From Clostridium sp. UBA4108 (GTDB lineage Bacteria > Bacillota > Clostridia > Clostridiales > Clostridiaceae), in the NCBI GenBank assembly GCA_002381695.1, contig DFXM01000020.1, forward strand, positions 209,883 to 273,882: a stretch of DNA of 64,000 nucleotides, given 5' to 3'. The position numbers and the translations under genes are program-made. Positions within the stretch are counted from its first letter, which is position 1, and every line of letters starts with the position of its first letter. Below, piece by piece: positions 52,137-62,206 of this stretch. A model generated the notes under the pieces. It worked only from the letters and a program-made list of their open reading frames with translations, was not told the origin of the DNA and did not search any database.

Positions 52137-52862
52137 ATGAACTTTGTATTTGATATTGATGGAACACTTTGCTTTGATGGAAAAACAATAGATATATCAA
52201 TAATTGAGGCTTTAAATGAACTTTCAAAGTGTGGACACGAAATTATTTTTGCTTCAGCTAGACCTATTCGCGATTTAGTACCTATTCTTCCAACTCATTT
52301 TAAAAAAGGAAAACTAGTTGGTGGAAATGGTTGTTTTGTTTCAGAAATGGAGAAAATCACAACTAATTATTTTAGTCCTGATTTGATTAAAGTATTACAT
52401 GATATTATAGAGCGATATAAATTAACTTATTTAGCAGATGGGGAATGGGATTATTCCTATACAGGTAGTACAAACCATCCAATTTATAAAAATATTAATC
52501 ATAGCTGTGCAAAAAATCAATTATTCACTGAGCTACAGAAAATATGTAAATTAGTATTGTTTCATCCTTCTGAAGCTGTATTAGAAGAGCTAAAATCTTT
52601 ACCTGTTAGCATCACACATTATAAAAATGAAAATGCAATTGATATAAGCCCTATAGGTGTTAATAAAGTATATGGCCTTGAGAGACTAGAAATAAATGAC
52701 TTTATCGCCTTCGGAAATGATAGCAACGATCAATGTATGTTTGAAAAAGCATCCTACAGTGTGTGCGTAGGGGATAGTGAAGTACATAAATACGCATCTG
52801 TGAAGATAAAGAAAGAAGAAGTTTCAAAAACAATTATTAAATTAAAAGATAGAGGATTTTGA
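52137..52862 (+). CDS. Cof-type HAD hydrolase
   Basis: A 241-residue HAD phosphatase with motif I FDIDGTL (nucleophile Asp6), motif II FASARP, a type IIB cap, the lysine in SPIGVNKVYGL and motif III FGNDSNDQCMF. It probably dephosphorylates sugar phosphates or flavin-type substrates. AGGAGGGG precedes the ATG. The divergent Crp-like regulator may control it. Confidence 0.9.
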   Translation: MNFVFDIDGTLCFDGKTIDISIIEALNELSKCGHEIIFASARPIRDLVPILPTHFKKGKLVGGNGCFVSEMEKITTNYFSPDLIKVLHDIIERYKLTYLADGEWDYSYTGSTNHPIYKNINHSCAKNQLFTELQKICKLVLFHPSEAVLEELKSLPVSITHYKNENAIDISPIGVNKVYGLERLEINDFIAFGNDSNDQCMFEKASYSVCVGDSEVHKYASVKIKKEEVSKTIIKLKDRGF

Positions 52863-52964
52863 AAGTAATAAAGAATATTAAAAGCACTTACTTAACAGTA
52901 TTTTCAGGTTATTTTTGTTAACTTGGTCTTCACATAGAACTTGATAGCAAAGAGAAAAAGCACC

Positions 52965-52994
52965 CATCCGACAAAAGAATAGTGTGCTTTTTTC
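52965..52994. terminator. Bidirectional terminator
   Basis: AAAAAGCAC / GTGCTTTTT with a ten-base loop, between the HAD gene and the convergent aldehyde dehydrogenase gene. Confidence 0.75.
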
Positions 52995-53041
52995 TTAATT
53001 AAACTTATTTAATTTATTTAGTGTAGAAATTTGATTACAAC

Positions 53042-54520
53042 CTATATATAAATATCCCTTGGGTTATCACTTAAGTTAATGATAATATTCTTCATTTGAC
53101 TATAATGATCTAAGATTACTTTATGTGTTTCTCTACCAATACCAGAATTTTTATAACCACCAAAGGAAGCACCTGCTGGGAAGGAATTATAAGTATTTAT
53201 CCATACACGACCTGTACGAATTCCTCTAGCTACTTTTATTGCCTTATTTATATCCTTTGTAAAGACACCACCAGCAAGACCGAAGTCACTGTCATTGGCC
53301 ATTTCAAGTAGATCCTCAACATCCTTAAATTTAATAACTACCCCTACAGGTCCAAAGATTTCTTCTCTAGCAACTCTCATATCGTTAGTAACGTTAGTTA
53401 ATAAGGTTGGCTTCATAAAACAGCCCTTTGAGAGCTCGCCTTCAGTATATCTTTCTCCACCCGTTGCGATAGTTGCTCCTTCCTTTTTGGCAATTTCAAT
53501 ATAGCTTAGAATTGTTTTTATTTGTTGTTCACTTACTTGTGCCCCCATCTGAGTATTCTTATCTAATGGATTACCAACTTTAACTCTTTCAAAGGAAGCA
53601 ATGGCTCTTTCTAAGAATTCATCATAGAAGGATTCTTGGATAAAGATTCTAGAGCCAGCAGAGCAAACCTGTCCTTGGTTAAATAAAATACCTAGTTGAA
53701 TCCCTTCAAGGGCAATGTCCATATCTGCATCACTAAAGAATATATTAGCAGATTTACCACCAAGTTCTAAGGTTGATGGAATTAGGTTTCTAGCTGCAGA
53801 TATACCAACTTCACGACCCACATCTGTAGAACCAGTGAAGGCTAATTTATCAAGACTTTTATGATGTTGTAGGTATTCTCCACTTTTAGAACCTTTACCA
53901 GTTATTATATTAATTACACCTTTTGGAAGTATGTCATGGATTAATTTAATAAGTTCTAGAACACTTAAAGAAGTAGTACTTGATGGCTTGAATACACTAA
54001 CATCTCCTGCAGCAAGAACTGGAGCCAGTTTCCAAGCGGCCATTAAGAAGGGAAAGTTCCAAGGAACAATTTGCCCAACCAAACCAATAGGCTCTCTTAG
54101 TATTAGGTTCATGGTATTCTCATCTATCATTGTTGAAGTACCTTCTTCTGCACGAATAACTCCTGCGAAGTATCTAAAGTGGTCTGCTGCTAATGGAATA
54201 TCAGCTCCAATGGTTTCTCTAATGGGCTTACCATTATCCATGGTTTCCACAGTAGCTAAGAATTCAGTGTTTTTTTCTATAATGTCAGCTATTTTATTAA
54301 GAAGTATACCTCTTTCTGCTGGGGTTGATTTACTCCAGGTTTTAAAGGCTTCCTTTGCTGCTTCTATGGCTTCATCTACGTCATCATTAGTTGCATCGGC
54401 AATTTCAGCTAGGAATTCACCATTTGCTGGGTTATAAGACTTTAGAGTAGCACCATCAGAGGCATCCCTCCATTCTCCATTTATATATAGTTGATATTTC
54501 TTTTGTAATTGTATGTTCAT
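53042..54520 (-). CDS. NAD(P)-dependent aldehyde dehydrogenase
   Basis: A 492-residue ALDH-superfamily enzyme that oxidises aldehydes to acids. Landmarks are PWNFPFLM, the general base Glu252 in LELGGKSANI, the nucleophile Cys286 in FNQGQVCSAGSR, EEIFGPV and the C-terminal GGYKNSGIGRE. It is closest in look to the betaine/phenylacetaldehyde (DhaS/AldA-like) group. GGAGGTAAATT precedes the ATG. It is a single-gene unit. Confidence 0.93.
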   Translation of the reverse strand: MNIQLQKKYQLYINGEWRDASDGATLKSYNPANGEFLAEIADATNDDVDEAIEAAKEAFKTWSKSTPAERGILLNKIADIIEKNTEFLATVETMDNGKPIRETIGADIPLAADHFRYFAGVIRAEEGTSTMIDENTMNLILREPIGLVGQIVPWNFPFLMAAWKLAPVLAAGDVSVFKPSSTTSLSVLELIKLIHDILPKGVINIITGKGSKSGEYLQHHKSLDKLAFTGSTDVGREVGISAARNLIPSTLELGGKSANIFFSDADMDIALEGIQLGILFNQGQVCSAGSRIFIQESFYDEFLERAIASFERVKVGNPLDKNTQMGAQVSEQQIKTILSYIEIAKKEGATIATGGERYTEGELSKGCFMKPTLLTNVTNDMRVAREEIFGPVGVVIKFKDVEDLLEMANDSDFGLAGGVFTKDINKAIKVARGIRTGRVWINTYNSFPAGASFGGYKNSGIGRETHKVILDHYSQMKNIIINLSDNPRDIYI

Positions 54521-54681
54521 AATTTACCTCCAATTCTTTTGTTTATAACTCTTATTTGTACTTGTTTAGTTTTATTTATTTTAATGATATTGAATACTAT
54601 TATCATTTACCTTAATTTTATCATAGTTTGTATTATGGAACTGTGACTATGTCACCAAAGAAAAATTAAATTCCATTGTAA

Positions 54682-55515
54682 TTACTTTACTGATACAGAA
54701 TAGTTTGAAATAGTTTTTCCTGAAAGATTTTTATAGTCGAACTTAATGTTTGTGCTATTATTCTCCTTTGTCAAAGTCATAAGCAGTCCATAGGCTTCGT
54801 TATTTCCTTGATTCATGGCACCCATATTTGCATATGTGAACTTGATAGGAACTTCTTTAGAATCCTTTGCATATTGAATAGTGTCTCCTGATACCTTAAC
54901 CTTTCCATAGTTTGTATCGTGAACGGTATGATTATGTCCCCATAGAAAGACTACATTACTATGTTTATTAAGTAGCTCTAAAAGTGCTGGGGCATTTTTA
55001 GTAGTTCGTTTTCCAAAGAAATGGATAGGGCAATGAGAAATAACGAAAACTGGTGTTGATGGATTTATGGAATCTAAAGATGATTTAAGATTATTAATGT
55101 CATTGTCTGTAAAGGATTTACTTGATGAATCCATTGCATATACGGCATAATTGCTATTGTTTACAACTAATCCAGTGGCATATGTTCCTCCCTTGCTAGC
55201 ATCGTGATTACCCGTTGCTAGGATGGAAGGAGTTCCATTAAACTTATCACTTACAGCAGAGGCACTGGAGGATGCATACTTCGGTCCCACATAGTCACCA
55301 CCAAAAAGCATATAATCTAATATGGTTGTGGTATTTTTTAAACTAGATAGCCAGGTTTCTAGATTTGAGATATTTTTATGAATATCTGAGGTAGTTCCAA
55401 TATAGCTGGAAGTGCTGGTAGTATGTGCATACACTGTTGTTGGTGAATAAATACTAATCATTAAGGTCAGTAATATAAATATGGGGATTAACCTTTTAAA
55501 TTCTTTAATTTTCAT
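54682..55515 (-). CDS. Secreted metallophosphoesterase
   Basis: A 277-residue calcineurin-like phosphoesterase with an N-terminal signal peptide (hydrophobic about 10-28, cleavage near VYA-HTT). The metal motifs are intact: SDIH, FGGDYVG, ATGNHD, SHCPIHF and LWGHNHTVHD. It would act on phosphate esters outside the cell. ATG 55515 lies after AGGAGAG; the GTG 9 bases upstream is too close to that site. Confidence 0.88.
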   Translation of the reverse strand: MKIKEFKRLIPIFILLTLMISIYSPTTVYAHTTSTSSYIGTTSDIHKNISNLETWLSSLKNTTTILDYMLFGGDYVGPKYASSSASAVSDKFNGTPSILATGNHDASKGGTYATGLVVNNSNYAVYAMDSSSKSFTDNDINNLKSSLDSINPSTPVFVISHCPIHFFGKRTTKNAPALLELLNKHSNVVFLWGHNHTVHDTNYGKVKVSGDTIQYAKDSKEVPIKFTYANMGAMNQGNNEAYGLLMTLTKENNSTNIKFDYKNLSGKTISNYSVSVK

Positions 55516-55684
55516 ATGTAACACTCTCCTTCTTTATAGTATTAATAAAAAAAGAGAGTGTTATGCGTGGAGGATTTATTTTAAGTAGTTAACTTAAGGG
55601 GAAATTATTTTGAGGACTTTAGAGTGATTTTTATTTTAAGAATATCACAGGAGATAAGGTTCTTGAATTAGTCATTGAAAATAG

Positions 55685-56185
55685 GATATACGGCACGGCT
55701 ACGAAAATATTTATTTTCAATGGCAAAAGGATAAGTATGAAAAAATTTACTATGATTTAGATGCAGCAAGAGGATTTGATAAAATAAAAGATTTACTTGG
55801 TATATTAAATAACCTCAGTATAAGTGATTATACATTAGAGCAGGAAGAATACTTAAAGGATACATTTACAGATGAGTGGGTTAATAATAAAAATAATATT
55901 AATTACCTAAAAGAAATTAAATCGGAAATAATATCTATTCAGCTATTAGAATATATTGATGAAAAAATAAATTGGAGTGAAGTTGAAAATGATTTACCAG
56001 TAGAAGATAATTGGAGACTTAAAGTTATGATTTTTAAGCTTCAAGGTACAAAGATAAGTTCTGAAGAAAAAATTATGGAAGTACAAACAAAATTGACTGA
56101 TAAAAATAAAAGAGAATATAAAATCAATAATTTTACTTTCACAGATTTAAGGAATATCATAGAAAATAATCAACCAATATGTTAA
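55685..56185 (+). pseudogene. Decayed gene of unknown function
   Basis: An open frame of 166 codons with no start (HGYENIYFQWQKDKYEKIYY, then lysine- and glutamate-rich helices to NIIENNQPIC). An upstream piece in another frame (NITGDKVLELVIENRIYG, about 55625-55690) reads as its beginning, so a frameshift near 55690 has split the gene. No family is recognised. The intergenic space from 55516 also holds only AT-rich DNA. Confidence 0.5.
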
Positions 56186-56344
56186 AATGTTTTCCTATGC
56201 TTTTTAGTAATCATATGAATTAATACACCTTATCCCAATATTTATCCACAAATTTAATAAAATTTCTATGATTTTTCTATAAATCTGTGGACAAATTCTG
56301 AAAACTGTTAGTTAAATTCATATATTTCTTATATACAAGAGTTC

Positions 56345-56400
56345 TTTTTACTTGAATAGAGCCATAGTAAATCAAGGTTTAGAAACGGTGGTTTAAGTGT
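56345..56400 (-). repeat. Diverged partial copy of the 24.7-kb inverted-repeat element
   Basis: ACTTGAATAGAGCC, then AGTAAATCAAGGTTT and GAAACGG, are the reverse complement of bases in the left arm of the element at 24720-24912. Bases to about 56430 (CTTAGATTTCTGCAGAGCATTT) resemble its other arm. The outer ends are lost. Confidence 0.55.
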
Positions 56401-56511
56401 AAACTTAGATTTCTGCAGAGCATTTCATGTTTATGGCATTATGATAGGGTATTCCTTTATGCTGTTCATATTTTTTAAGGTTTGCTTTTTATAAAACACA
56501 TGTTTGTATTT

Positions 56512-57348
56512 TTATAATAAATTTCCTAGATTAACTTTATCTATTCCTATGCCCATGCAGCCTATGGTTTGTTCTAAGGTTTTAGCCTGTTTACCAAATT
56601 CTCCATGTTCATCACTCCCCACGGTTATCAGTAGGTTATTCTCCTTACAGAAGGTTACACAAAGGTCTGTAAGCATTGGACTATGGGTAGGATAATAACA
56701 CTCTACTCCCTGTAAGCCTTTTTCTTTTAAGTCCTCAAAAATTATTAAAAGTTCTTCCTTAGGTAGTAAGTTATAATATTCAGCAGGATGGGCCAACACA
56801 CTATAGCCACTAGCATTTTTTATAGCTTTACACAAAGCCTCAAAAGGAGGGAAGTCATAATCTATAAAGTCACATCCAAATTCTCTATAATATTTAAAGC
56901 CCTGAAAAAGCTCATCAGTAATATCTCTATCTAATAAATAGTGAAGCCCCTTCCATCCACCATTTTTTCTATTATATTCATAGGCTTCATAATCTTCTAA
57001 GGAAACTTTAGGATCCTCTTTAGCTAATACTTCTACTAAATCAACACTCATTTGTTTCATTTCGTGGTCAGCCTGGTTTATAAGAGTTAGAAGTTCTGGG
57101 GTGTCGTTGAAGCCATAAGCTAATAAATGAAGTATCGTATCTTTATATTTACAATTAATTTCAACACCCTTTATAGGGATAAGTCCTTCTTCTATGGCAG
57201 CATGTTGAAACCGCTCCCATCCTGCTAAAGAATTATGGTCTGTAAGGGCTATAACTTTTATATTGTTCTTTTTTCCTTGTATTACAATTTCTTCTGGAGA
57301 CATAGTTCCATCTGAGAAATAAGAGTGCATATGTAAATCAACAAACAT
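56512..57348 (-). CDS. PHP-domain phosphoesterase
   Basis: A 278-residue PHP-family metal-dependent phosphoesterase (YciV/RNase AM-like group) with VDLHMHSYFSDGT (His6, His8), ALTDHNSLAGW, IKGVEINCKY, VLAHPAEYY and a C-terminal GSDEHGEFG. It may remove nucleotides from RNA 5' ends or act on nucleoside bisphosphates. GGAGGACGTG precedes the ATG. Confidence 0.9.
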   Translation of the reverse strand: MFVDLHMHSYFSDGTMSPEEIVIQGKKNNIKVIALTDHNSLAGWERFQHAAIEEGLIPIKGVEINCKYKDTILHLLAYGFNDTPELLTLINQADHEMKQMSVDLVEVLAKEDPKVSLEDYEAYEYNRKNGGWKGLHYLLDRDITDELFQGFKYYREFGCDFIDYDFPPFEALCKAIKNASGYSVLAHPAEYYNLLPKEELLIIFEDLKEKGLQGVECYYPTHSPMLTDLCVTFCKENNLLITVGSDEHGEFGKQAKTLEQTIGCMGIGIDKVNLGNLL

Positions 57349-57559
57349 TTCACGTCCTCCTTAGGTTTTAACAATAAAGACTTATATATAGTTTCTAACT
57401 AAGTCTATACTTGTACTATTATTACAATTTATATTTTAATTATACTCTAAAATTCAATGGAGTCTAAGGTTTTATAGGGTGTTTTTAGCAACCATGAAGT
57501 TATTGTGATATAATTTTATATAAAAGGGAGCATAATTAAATATAAGGGTTATGTAATAT

Positions 57560-57658
57560 ATGAAGGAAATAATAGATTCAATAAGATAAATAGTAAAGAA
57601 CTATAATTTTGAAGAAATAGTGTTGTTTGGTTCTAGGAGGAATTTAGGGAACTTTTAA
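57560..57658 (+). pseudogene. Nucleotidyltransferase fragment with TAA stop
   Basis: MKEIIDSIR, a stop at 57587-57589, then IVKNYNFEEIVLFGSRRNLG: the start of a minimal (MNT-type) nucleotidyltransferase with its GS motif, interrupted where the family usually has Gln or Lys and truncated soon after. The rest of the gene is absent. Confidence 0.6.
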
Positions 57659-57712
57659 AACCTATGAAATATATTATAATAACCTATGAATTAAGTAAAT
57701 GATGATGAGATT

Positions 57713-57916
57713 ATGACAGTTAGTGAGGTTGCTGAGTATCTTAAAATAAGTGAAGTTACTACCTATAAATTAGTTTAGGAAGAAAAAATTTCTGCTTTTA
57801 AAATTGGAAGACATTGGAGGTTGAAGAAAGGTTACTTATCAGAATTTGTTGAAAAATTAAAATGTAAAGAGAATATAGAAACATACTTATATACAAGGAT
57901 TAATTTAGTAATATAA
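57713..57916 (+). pseudogene. Excisionase-type HTH protein with internal TAG
   Basis: MTVSEVAEYLKISEVTTYKL, V, then TAG at 57776-57778, then EEKISAFKIGRHWRLKKGYL and a basic tail. This is a MerR-like excisionase/DNA-binding domain of full length apart from the nonsense codon, which lies where a Gln (CAG) is usual. It lies 65 bases before the RNase J gene. Confidence 0.7.
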
Positions 57917-57980
57917 AGAAATAAAACAGTAGCAAATCAGTGTATATGGAATGATTTTTATTTATTGAGGAGGATATGTA

Positions 57981-59651
57981 TTGAAAAGTAAGATTAAAAA
58001 TAGAATTAAGGTTATTCCACTAGGTGGTTTAGGGGAAATTGGTAAGAACATCACAGTTATAGAATATAAAGATGAAATTATTGTAATAGATTGTGGTATT
58101 TCTTTTCCAGGGGCTGATATGTATGGTGTTGATTTAGTTATCCCCAATATAACTTATTTATTGGAAAACAGGGAGAAAGTAAAGGGTTTCTTCTTAACTC
58201 ATGGACATGAGGATCATATAGGTGCATTACCGTATGTATTAAAACAACTGAATGTTCCAGTATATGGAACATCCTTAACTTTGGGATTAGTTAAAAATAA
58301 GTTGGAAGAACATAATTTACTCTCAGACTGTGAACTTAATGTTGTAAAATCAGGAAGTGTTGCTAAATTAGAAAATATAAGTGTAGAATTCGTAAGAAAT
58401 AGCCATAGCATTCCAGATTCTTGTGCTATTGTTATACATACACCTATTGGAAGGATTGTGCATACAGGAGATTTTAAAATCGATTATACTCCTATCGATG
58501 GAGAAATTATGGATTTGGAGCGATTTTCAAAATTAGGTAAACAAGGGGTGTTATTGCTTCTTGCTGATAGTACTAATGTGGAGCGCCCTGGATATACAAT
58601 ATCAGAAAAAGTAATAGGGGAATCTCTTAATAAAATCTTTGGAAAAGCAACGGGACGAGTAATAGTGGCAACCTTTGCATCCCATATTCATAGATTACAA
58701 CAAATTGTAAATGCATCTATTTTGTATGGAAGAAAAATAGCTTTTAGTGGAAGAAGTATGGAAAAAATATCTAAAGTAGCAATGGAACTTGGATATTTAA
58801 ATATTCCTGAAGATATTATTATTAACATAGATCAAATCCACAAGTATCCAAGTGAAAAAATTACATTAATGACAACTGGTAGTCAAGGTGAACCTATGTC
58901 TGCACTTACAAGAATTGCAGCAGGAATACATAAAAGTATTCAAATAACAAAAGGAGATTCAGTAATCATATCTGCATCTCCAATATCAGGGAATGAAAAG
59001 TGTATATCAAATGTTATAAATGATTTGTTTAAAAGAGGTGCTGATGTTATATATGATTCTTTAGAAGATGTCCATGTTTCAGGACATGCATGTCAAGAGG
59101 AATTAAAATTGATTCATACCCTAGTTAAGCCTAAATATTTTATGCCAGTCCATGGAGAATATAGACACCTAATCCAGCATGGAATATTAGCTGAGAAGCT
59201 AGGAATGGATAAGTCAAACATCTTTGTAGGAGAGGTTGGGCAAGTATTAGAAGTACACAATAAAGAAGCAAGGATATCAGGTAAAGTTCAAACAGGAGCA
59301 ATAATGGTAGATGGTCTTGGTGTAGGAGACGTTGGAAGTATAGTATTACGAGATAGAAAATTATTGTCTCAAGATGGTATTTTAACAGTAGTAATTACAA
59401 TAGAAAAGGCATCTTATAGCATAGTTGCGGGACCAGATATAATAACTAGAGGATTTATTTATGCTAAGGAATCTGAAAGCCTAATTAATGAAGCAAGAAA
59501 TATTGTAAGGGAAGAAGTTGAAAATAGCTTAAAAAATAAAACTATAAATTGGACAAACATAAAATTCACTGTTAGAAATTCACTGGCACAGTTTTTATAT
59601 ATGAAAATTCAAAGACGACCAATAATTATGCCAATAATAATGGAAGTTTAA
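57981..59651 (+). CDS. rnj: Ribonuclease J
   Basis: A 556-residue metallo-beta-lactamase/beta-CASP nuclease with 5'-3' exo- and endoribonuclease activity in mRNA decay and RNA maturation. The zinc motif THGHEDH (73-79), HTGDFKID, the beta-CASP TTGSQGEP and HVSGHACQEE, and MPVHGEYRHL are all present. It starts at TTG 57981 after GAGGAGG; the ATG at 57975 is out of frame and stops after two codons. It may be RNase J1 or J2; the catalytic residues suggest an active enzyme. Confidence 0.95.
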   Translation: MKSKIKNRIKVIPLGGLGEIGKNITVIEYKDEIIVIDCGISFPGADMYGVDLVIPNITYLLENREKVKGFFLTHGHEDHIGALPYVLKQLNVPVYGTSLTLGLVKNKLEEHNLLSDCELNVVKSGSVAKLENISVEFVRNSHSIPDSCAIVIHTPIGRIVHTGDFKIDYTPIDGEIMDLERFSKLGKQGVLLLLADSTNVERPGYTISEKVIGESLNKIFGKATGRVIVATFASHIHRLQQIVNASILYGRKIAFSGRSMEKISKVAMELGYLNIPEDIIINIDQIHKYPSEKITLMTTGSQGEPMSALTRIAAGIHKSIQITKGDSVIISASPISGNEKCISNVINDLFKRGADVIYDSLEDVHVSGHACQEELKLIHTLVKPKYFMPVHGEYRHLIQHGILAEKLGMDKSNIFVGEVGQVLEVHNKEARISGKVQTGAIMVDGLGVGDVGSIVLRDRKLLSQDGILTVVITIEKASYSIVAGPDIITRGFIYAKESESLINEARNIVREEVENSLKNKTINWTNIKFTVRNSLAQFLYMKIQRRPIIMPIIMEV

Positions 59652-59707
59652 AGCTTGTTATTAGTGTTTAAATAATATGAGATAATGGTTTTCAAAATAG
59701 GTTGAAA

Positions 59708-59740
59708 GAAAAGGTCAGAGAAGTCTGATCTTTTCTATTT
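59708..59740 (+). terminator. Terminator of the RNase J gene
   Basis: GAAAAGGTCAGA / TCTGATCTTTTC (one wobble pair) with a four-base loop and a TATTTTG tail. Confidence 0.8.
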
Positions 59741-59807
59741 TGGGGTAAAATAGAAAAGGATGGTTTAAGGTAAGTTAATTTATTATAAGGAAATTGGGGG
59801 ATTTTTT

Positions 59808-60623
59808 ATGGTGAAAAAAATAAGATTTATTATATTAATGGGAATAATTATTGGTGTTATGTTTTCACTAATGGGATGTAAGAGTTCTGAAACTAAGAAA
59901 TATATAGGCAAAGGTAAAGAATTAATTGAGCAAGGTGAGTATGAAAAAGGTTTAGTTACTATTGAAATGGCTTTAGATGATGATTCGGAAAATGCAGAGA
60001 CTATTAGTCTTAAAGAGATGATTATGGCATATCTAGATGGGAAAGCCGCTTTTCAGGATAATAATTTAGAATTAGCAAAGGATAATATATATAAAGTAAA
60101 TAGTGAGTATGGTGAATATAAACATTTAAAAAAAGATGTGGAAGAATTAAGATTCGATATTGATAATGCTATTAAATTGAGAGAAGAGATCAATATTAGT
60201 ATAGAGAAAGTAAATAACTTAGTTAAAACTAAGAAATATGAAGAGGCTGACAAATTAATAGAAGAAATAAACTTAAAAGAACTAAGTGATGAACAAAGGG
60301 GAAGAACTACTGAGTTAAAGACTAGAGTTGACACTGAACTAATGGCTATAGAAACAGTAAAGAAGGCTGAAGAAGTTAGAAGAGCAGAAGAGGCAAAGAA
60401 GTCAGTAGAAGTAGCGAAAACTATTACACCAGTTAAAGCAGAACAAATGGTAAAAGAATATCTTACTAAAAGAGGCGAATATATTCCTAGCATAATTCAA
60501 GTTGACCATGAAGATGGAGAGAGCTATGTGGTACATTGTTATGATATAGTAGTTGATCATACTGCAACTAGTGGATGGTATTATGTGAACAAAAAAACAG
60601 GTAAAATTACTTCAATGTTTTAA
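59808..60623 (+). CDS. Lipoprotein with TPR-like helical repeats
   Basis: A 271-residue lipoprotein: signal peptide ending in the lipobox LMGC (Cys24), TPR-like helices (about 28-130), a charged coiled-coil with EEVRRAEEAKKSVEVAK (about 185-205), and a C-terminal beta segment with VVHCYDIVVDHTATSGWYYV. That last part resembles small PepSY-like or periplasmic sensor domains, but I do not assign it. It has its own terminator between RNase J and RNase Z genes. Confidence 0.75.
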   Translation: MVKKIRFIILMGIIIGVMFSLMGCKSSETKKYIGKGKELIEQGEYEKGLVTIEMALDDDSENAETISLKEMIMAYLDGKAAFQDNNLELAKDNIYKVNSEYGEYKHLKKDVEELRFDIDNAIKLREEINISIEKVNNLVKTKKYEEADKLIEEINLKELSDEQRGRTTELKTRVDTELMAIETVKKAEEVRRAEEAKKSVEVAKTITPVKAEQMVKEYLTKRGEYIPSIIQVDHEDGESYVVHCYDIVVDHTATSGWYYVNKKTGKITSMF

Positions 60624-60645
60624 AATATAATTAAGATTTAATATA

Positions 60646-60688
60646 GAAAAGCAGTAGCTATCGATTAGCATGGCTACTGCTTTTAAAT
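60646..60688 (+). terminator. Terminator
   Basis: AAAAGCAGTAGC / GCTACTGCTTTT (12 bp) with a 14-base loop, after the lipoprotein gene. Confidence 0.85.
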
Positions 60689-60727
60689 TATAATATATAT
60701 TTAAGCTATTATAGAGGAAGTGAAATT

Positions 60728-61675
60728 ATGATAGATATTTGTCTGCTAGGTTGTGGTGGAGGAATGCCAATGCCATTTAGAAGTCTTTCTTCAACCTTAA
60801 TTAATTTTAAAGGAAGAAAGATATTAATAGATGTAGGAGAAGGAACTCAAGTTTCTATGCGAATGGTGGCGTGGGGTTTTAAATCTCTAGATGTTATATG
60901 CATAACTCACTGTCATGGAGACCATATTGTAGGACTACCAGGATTATTAGCAACCCTAGGAAATAGTGAAAGAACTAGCCCTTTAACAATAATAGGACCG
61001 GAAGGCATAACAGAGGTGGTAAAAGGCCTTAGGGTTATAGCAAGATATTTACCCTATGATATTAATATAATAGAGAATCCTCCTAAAGTAGAGTTTGATA
61101 TTGGAAAGGATGGCTTAGAGGTAGTAGATGAAAAGGGGAAAATAATTATGGAAACCTTACAGTGTGACCATTCAGCGCCTTGTTTAGGCTATAATTTTTA
61201 TATTAAAAGAGATAGAAAATTTTCTGTGGAAAAGGCATTAAAGAATAACATACCAAAGCTATTATGGAATAGGCTTCAAAAGGATCAAGAGTGTGAATTT
61301 GAAGGGAAAAAATATACAGGAGATATGGTTCTAGGTGATGAAAGAAAGGGAATTAAGCTAAGTCTTATAACAGATAGTAGACCACTAGATACCATGGTAG
61401 ATTTTATTATGGAAAGTGATTTGTTTATTTGTGAAGGTACTTATGGAGAAGATGTAGATATAGATAAAGCTATAAAGAATAAACATATGACCTTTAGTGA
61501 AGGGGCAAAGCTTGCCAGGAAAGGAAATGTTAAAAAGTTACTTTTAACTCACTTTAGTCCAGCTATGTTAGAGCCTAAGGAGTTTTTATACAATGCAAAT
61601 TCCATATTTGAAAACACTATTATAGGTGAAGATAGAATGATTATGAGTTTAAAGTTTGAGGATACTATAGGTTAG
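60728..61675 (+). CDS. rnz: Ribonuclease Z
   Basis: A 315-residue metallo-beta-lactamase endonuclease that trims the 3' end of tRNA precursors. The HCHGDH motif (61-66), LIDVGEGTQVS, a conserved CDHSAPCLGYNF histidine, and the C-terminal HMTFSEGAKLA and LTHFSPA match bacterial RNase Z. AGAGGAAG precedes the ATG. A strong terminator follows. Confidence 0.93.
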   Translation: MIDICLLGCGGGMPMPFRSLSSTLINFKGRKILIDVGEGTQVSMRMVAWGFKSLDVICITHCHGDHIVGLPGLLATLGNSERTSPLTIIGPEGITEVVKGLRVIARYLPYDINIIENPPKVEFDIGKDGLEVVDEKGKIIMETLQCDHSAPCLGYNFYIKRDRKFSVEKALKNNIPKLLWNRLQKDQECEFEGKKYTGDMVLGDERKGIKLSLITDSRPLDTMVDFIMESDLFICEGTYGEDVDIDKAIKNKHMTFSEGAKLARKGNVKKLLLTHFSPAMLEPKEFLYNANSIFENTIIGEDRMIMSLKFEDTIG

Positions 61676-61691
61676 TATATATTATAAATAT

Positions 61692-61722
61692 AAAAGGAGA
61701 AGCGATGGCTTCTCCTTTTTAT
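61692..61722 (+). terminator. Terminator after rnz
   Basis: A 12-bp perfect stem (AAAAGGAGAAGC / GCTTCTCCTTTT) with a GATG loop. Confidence 0.92.
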
Positions 61723-62206
61723 AAGGCTTTCTATAATTGATAGATTTACCATCAATAAAAATTCAAAATTTCAATATTATACCCAAGTATAATCATATTA
61801 TGAATAGGTACAATTAAGTATCAAAAGTAACATTTAAGAGAAATTTCATATAAAAAAACGTACTTTATAGTATTTAAATTATGATTAAGTAAAATTTTTG
61901 TTATAAATGTAAATATAAAAATTATCTATGTTCAAGTGGATTCATGGTAATTTCTATGGCAATCATATTATATATAATATATTTTAAAAATAATATTAAT
62001 AAAATTTACCAATTGTAAATATATGTTTTTTTGACTACTTATTATAAATATTTTGTAATACGGTTTTCTTTGAAGTTTACCTAGAATAATATATATAATT
62101 ATATATAAATAGAATTTAATATAAGATATAGTGAATATTACAAGAATATATATTTGTTTGATTTGTTGATTTTATGATATATATCATGGTTAGAGGAGAG
62201 AATTTT
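61723..62206. other. Long AT-rich intergenic region
   Basis: About 480 bases, over 80% A+T by eye, with no coding stretch or recognisable RNA. It presumably contains the promoter of the histidine kinase. The ribosome site GAGGAGAG lies at 62193-62200. Confidence 0.5.
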
